Source of the DNA: Virgibacillus aidingensis
Lineage (GTDB): Bacteria; Bacillota; Bacilli; Bacillales; Amphibacillaceae
DNA: 35,585 bases
Reading direction: 5' to 3'
Assembly: GCF_010994035.1 (NCBI RefSeq)
Contig: NZ_WIXN01000031.1
Coordinates: 1 to 35,585, forward strand
Part shown: piece after piece, positions 34,067-35,585 of the stretch
Numbering within the stretch: the stretch's first letter is position 1
How the letters are laid out: each line of letters begins with the position of its first letter
Program-made: the position numbers and the translations under genes
Notes under the pieces: model-generated
What the model was told of the DNA's origin: nothing
What the model saw: only the letters and a program-made list of their open reading frames with translations
Databases searched by the model: none

Positions 34067-35353
34067 ATGTTAAACTTTTCGATGATTGAGTTAAGCAGAC
34101 GAAAGGGGAAAAAGCTGGATAAGCAGATCAAACGGAATTTCATTGATTTTTACCGGCCATTTCGCTTTGTTCCATGCTTCCTGCATCGGCCGCTTGAGAA
34201 ATTGAGAAAAAGTATGAAGCGCATGCCAGTAATTATAGAATTTGAACATGATTGCTTTGCTGATGGTTTAAAAGTTGTGAAGAACACAAGAAACCGCAAA
34301 CTGCGCGAATTCCCTTCTATTTCCTGCTGCTCGGCTGATTTATCCATGAAAAATGTTGAAAAATTGGTTGATAGCTGTGATCATATTAAAAAAGTCCACT
34401 TGGATAGAGAAGTAACTACCTTACTTGATACTGCCACCCCCTCGATAAACGCGCATCAATTACAGGAAAATGGCCTGACAGGAAAGGATATTACTATCGC
34501 GGTAATTGACACGGGAATAGAGCCCCATGCTGATTTAGAAGGCCGCATCACGGCATTTCAGGATTTTGTAGGGAATCAGACGGAAGCCTACGATGATAAT
34601 GGACATGGCACTCACTGTGCCGGGGACGCAGCAGGCGACGGTGCTGCTTCAAATGGGCAATATAAAGGCCCTGCACCTGAAGCGAATGTAGTTGGGGTCA
34701 AAGTGTTAAATAAAATGGGGTCTGGTTCTCTTTCTACCGTAATTGAAGGGATAGAATGGTGTATAGAGAATCGAGCTGAGCATAATATAGATATTCTTTC
34801 CTTGTCACTTGGGTCAGATGCCACTGTTCCTGCAGAAGAAGATCCGGTTGTAAGGGCTGTGGAAGCAGCATGGGATGCGGGTATGGTAGTTTGTGTTGCA
34901 GCAGGTAACTCAGGACCTGAAGCTGAGACTATCGGCAGTCCCGGCACCAGTCCAAAAGTGATTACCGTTGGTGCTGCTGATGATCGTAATAATACGGATC
35001 GTTCAGATGATACGGTTGCTGATTTTTCCAGCCGCGGACCAACGATTGATGGATATACAAAACCGGATTTATTGACACCTGGTGTTGAGGTTGTTTCTTT
35101 AAGGGCGTCCGGATCATTTCTTGATAAGACAAATAAATCGTCTCGCGTCGGTTCAAGCTACACCTCTTTATCGGGAACTTCCATGGCAACTCCGATATGT
35201 GCCGGAGTAGCAGCGCAACTGCTTCAAAGCAATCCGGAACTAACCCCTGATGAGGTGAAGCAGCAATTAATGGAAGCATGCGAAGATATCGGACAACCAT
35301 CCAATGTGCAGGGGAGCGGCTATCTGAACGCTGCTAATTTAATAAAAGCTTAA
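34067..35353 (+). CDS. aprX: Subtilisin-family serine protease (AprX-like)
   Basis: This 428-residue S8 peptidase has the full catalytic triad: Asp148 in AVIDTGI, His180 in NGHGTHCAG and Ser372 in SGTSMATP, with the oxyanion Asn in AAGNSGPE. There is no signal peptide; the basic N-terminal ~125 residues look like an inhibitory or structural pro-region. This matches B. subtilis AprX, an intracellular-type subtilase of about 440 residues. GGAAAGGAG precedes ATG 34067. The gene stands alone, with terminators on its 3' side. No clear sigma-A promoter was found in the 430 bp upstream. Confidence 0.92.
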   Translation: MLNFSMIELSRRKGKKLDKQIKRNFIDFYRPFRFVPCFLHRPLEKLRKSMKRMPVIIEFEHDCFADGLKVVKNTRNRKLREFPSISCCSADLSMKNVEKLVDSCDHIKKVHLDREVTTLLDTATPSINAHQLQENGLTGKDITIAVIDTGIEPHADLEGRITAFQDFVGNQTEAYDDNGHGTHCAGDAAGDGAASNGQYKGPAPEANVVGVKVLNKMGSGSLSTVIEGIEWCIENRAEHNIDILSLSLGSDATVPAEEDPVVRAVEAAWDAGMVVCVAAGNSGPEAETIGSPGTSPKVITVGAADDRNNTDRSDDTVADFSSRGPTIDGYTKPDLLTPGVEVVSLRASGSFLDKTNKSSRVGSSYTSLSGTSMATPICAGVAAQLLQSNPELTPDEVKQQLMEACEDIGQPSNVQGSGYLNAANLIKA

Positions 35354-35399
35354 TTTTATTTGGGCAAAGTCTTTGGATGACATGTAGATGCCTCGAACT

Positions 35400-35431
35400 T
35401 ACTCCCCCTATTATCCAGGGGGGTATAACTT
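35400..35431 (+). terminator. Terminator-like hairpin after the subtilase gene
   Basis: tactcccc (35400-35407) pairs with ggggggta (35418-35425) with one T-G pair, followed by taactttt. It lies about 50 bp after the aprX-like stop codon and is weaker than the next hairpin. Confidence 0.55.
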
Positions 35432-35478
35432 TTGGACAACTGTCTGATCAAAATCAATACGAACAGAAAAATATTAAA

Positions 35479-35516
35479 GCAAAAAGTCTGCTGAGTACAG
35501 CTCAGCAGCTTTTTGC
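35479..35516. terminator. Strong bidirectional terminator
   Basis: gcaaaaag-t-ctgctgag and ctcagcag-ctttttgc form a 16-bp stem with a single bulged T and a 5-nt loop. The A and T runs on the two sides make it a terminator in both directions. It ends the subtilase transcript and directly precedes the tandem repeat. Confidence 0.85.
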
Positions 35517-35518
35517 TA

Positions 35519-35585
35519 ATCGATCGAGCTACCCCAAAAATCGATCGAGCTACCCCAAAAATCGATCGAGCTACCCCAAAAATCG
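35519..35585. repeat. 21-bp tandem repeat, three copies plus partial
   Basis: The unit atcgatcgagctaccccaaa (plus one a) repeats exactly with a 21-bp period at 35519, 35540 and 35561. A fourth copy begins at 35582 and runs off the window. Each unit contains the palindrome atcgat and the overlapping cgatcg. There is no spacer variation, so it is not a CRISPR array. Confidence 0.9.

Noticed and set aside
35519-35585. CRISPR-like array
   Set aside because: The repeats are contiguous with no unique spacers and the period is only 21 bp.

Overview
The window comes from the chromosome of a low-GC, endospore-former-type Firmicute of the family Bacillaceae. The evidence is gene order: thiL-tsaE-tsaB-rimI-tsaD, then ydiF-moaC-rex and ydiK-ydiL-groES-groEL, follows the ydi-groESL region of Bacillus subtilis. 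Several acidic proteins and the overall style would fit a halotolerant genus such as Oceanobacillus, Virgibacillus or Lentibacillus, but that is inference.

Layout. Positions 1-860 hold the 3' end of a 23S rRNA, a 5' fragment of tRNA-fMet, an intact tRNA-fMet, tRNA-Asp and a terminator. No 5S rRNA is visible. Positions 1107-4785 hold thiL and the t6A operon tsaE-tsaB-rimI-tsaD. A cluster of DnaA boxes (4790-4952) separates tsaD from a RodA/FtsW-family gene (4993-6159).

From 6496 to about 13185 the B. subtilis order is interrupted by an AT-rich accessory block. It carries a small secreted protein, a perfect 15-bp hairpin, a VanZ-like membrane protein, an ABC ATPase, an 811-residue FtsX/MacB-type permease and a broken ECF sigma factor, all in tight operon order. 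This is the best candidate for an undescribed system: a secreted peptide with its export, immunity or sensing machinery. It is followed by nested remains of two IS21-family elements and half of an IS256-family transposase.

The conserved order resumes at 13262 with ydiF (ABC-F, minus strand), moaC-rex with a probable Rex operator, a Glu-rich lipoprotein where B. subtilis has tatAy-tatCy, ydiK-ydiL (minus strand), and groES-groEL with a CIRCE operator. The groEL 3' end is repeated 1.15 kb downstream. Between the copies lie a decayed tyrosine integrase, a gene fragment and a small membrane protein, which is the signature of a degraded integrative element.

Positions 22835-35585 are mixed: a uracil-DNA-glycosylase-like gene, a broken GNAT gene, a yfmS-yfmT-like pair (soluble chemoreceptor and aldehyde dehydrogenase) behind a sigma-D-like -10 element, a small membrane protein, a DHA2-type MFS exporter, the large catalase katE, an unrecognised 236-residue protein, an MBL-fold hydrolase and an AprX-like subtilase. 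The window ends inside a 21-bp tandem repeat.

All calls were made by reading the sequence. No database search or folding program was run.
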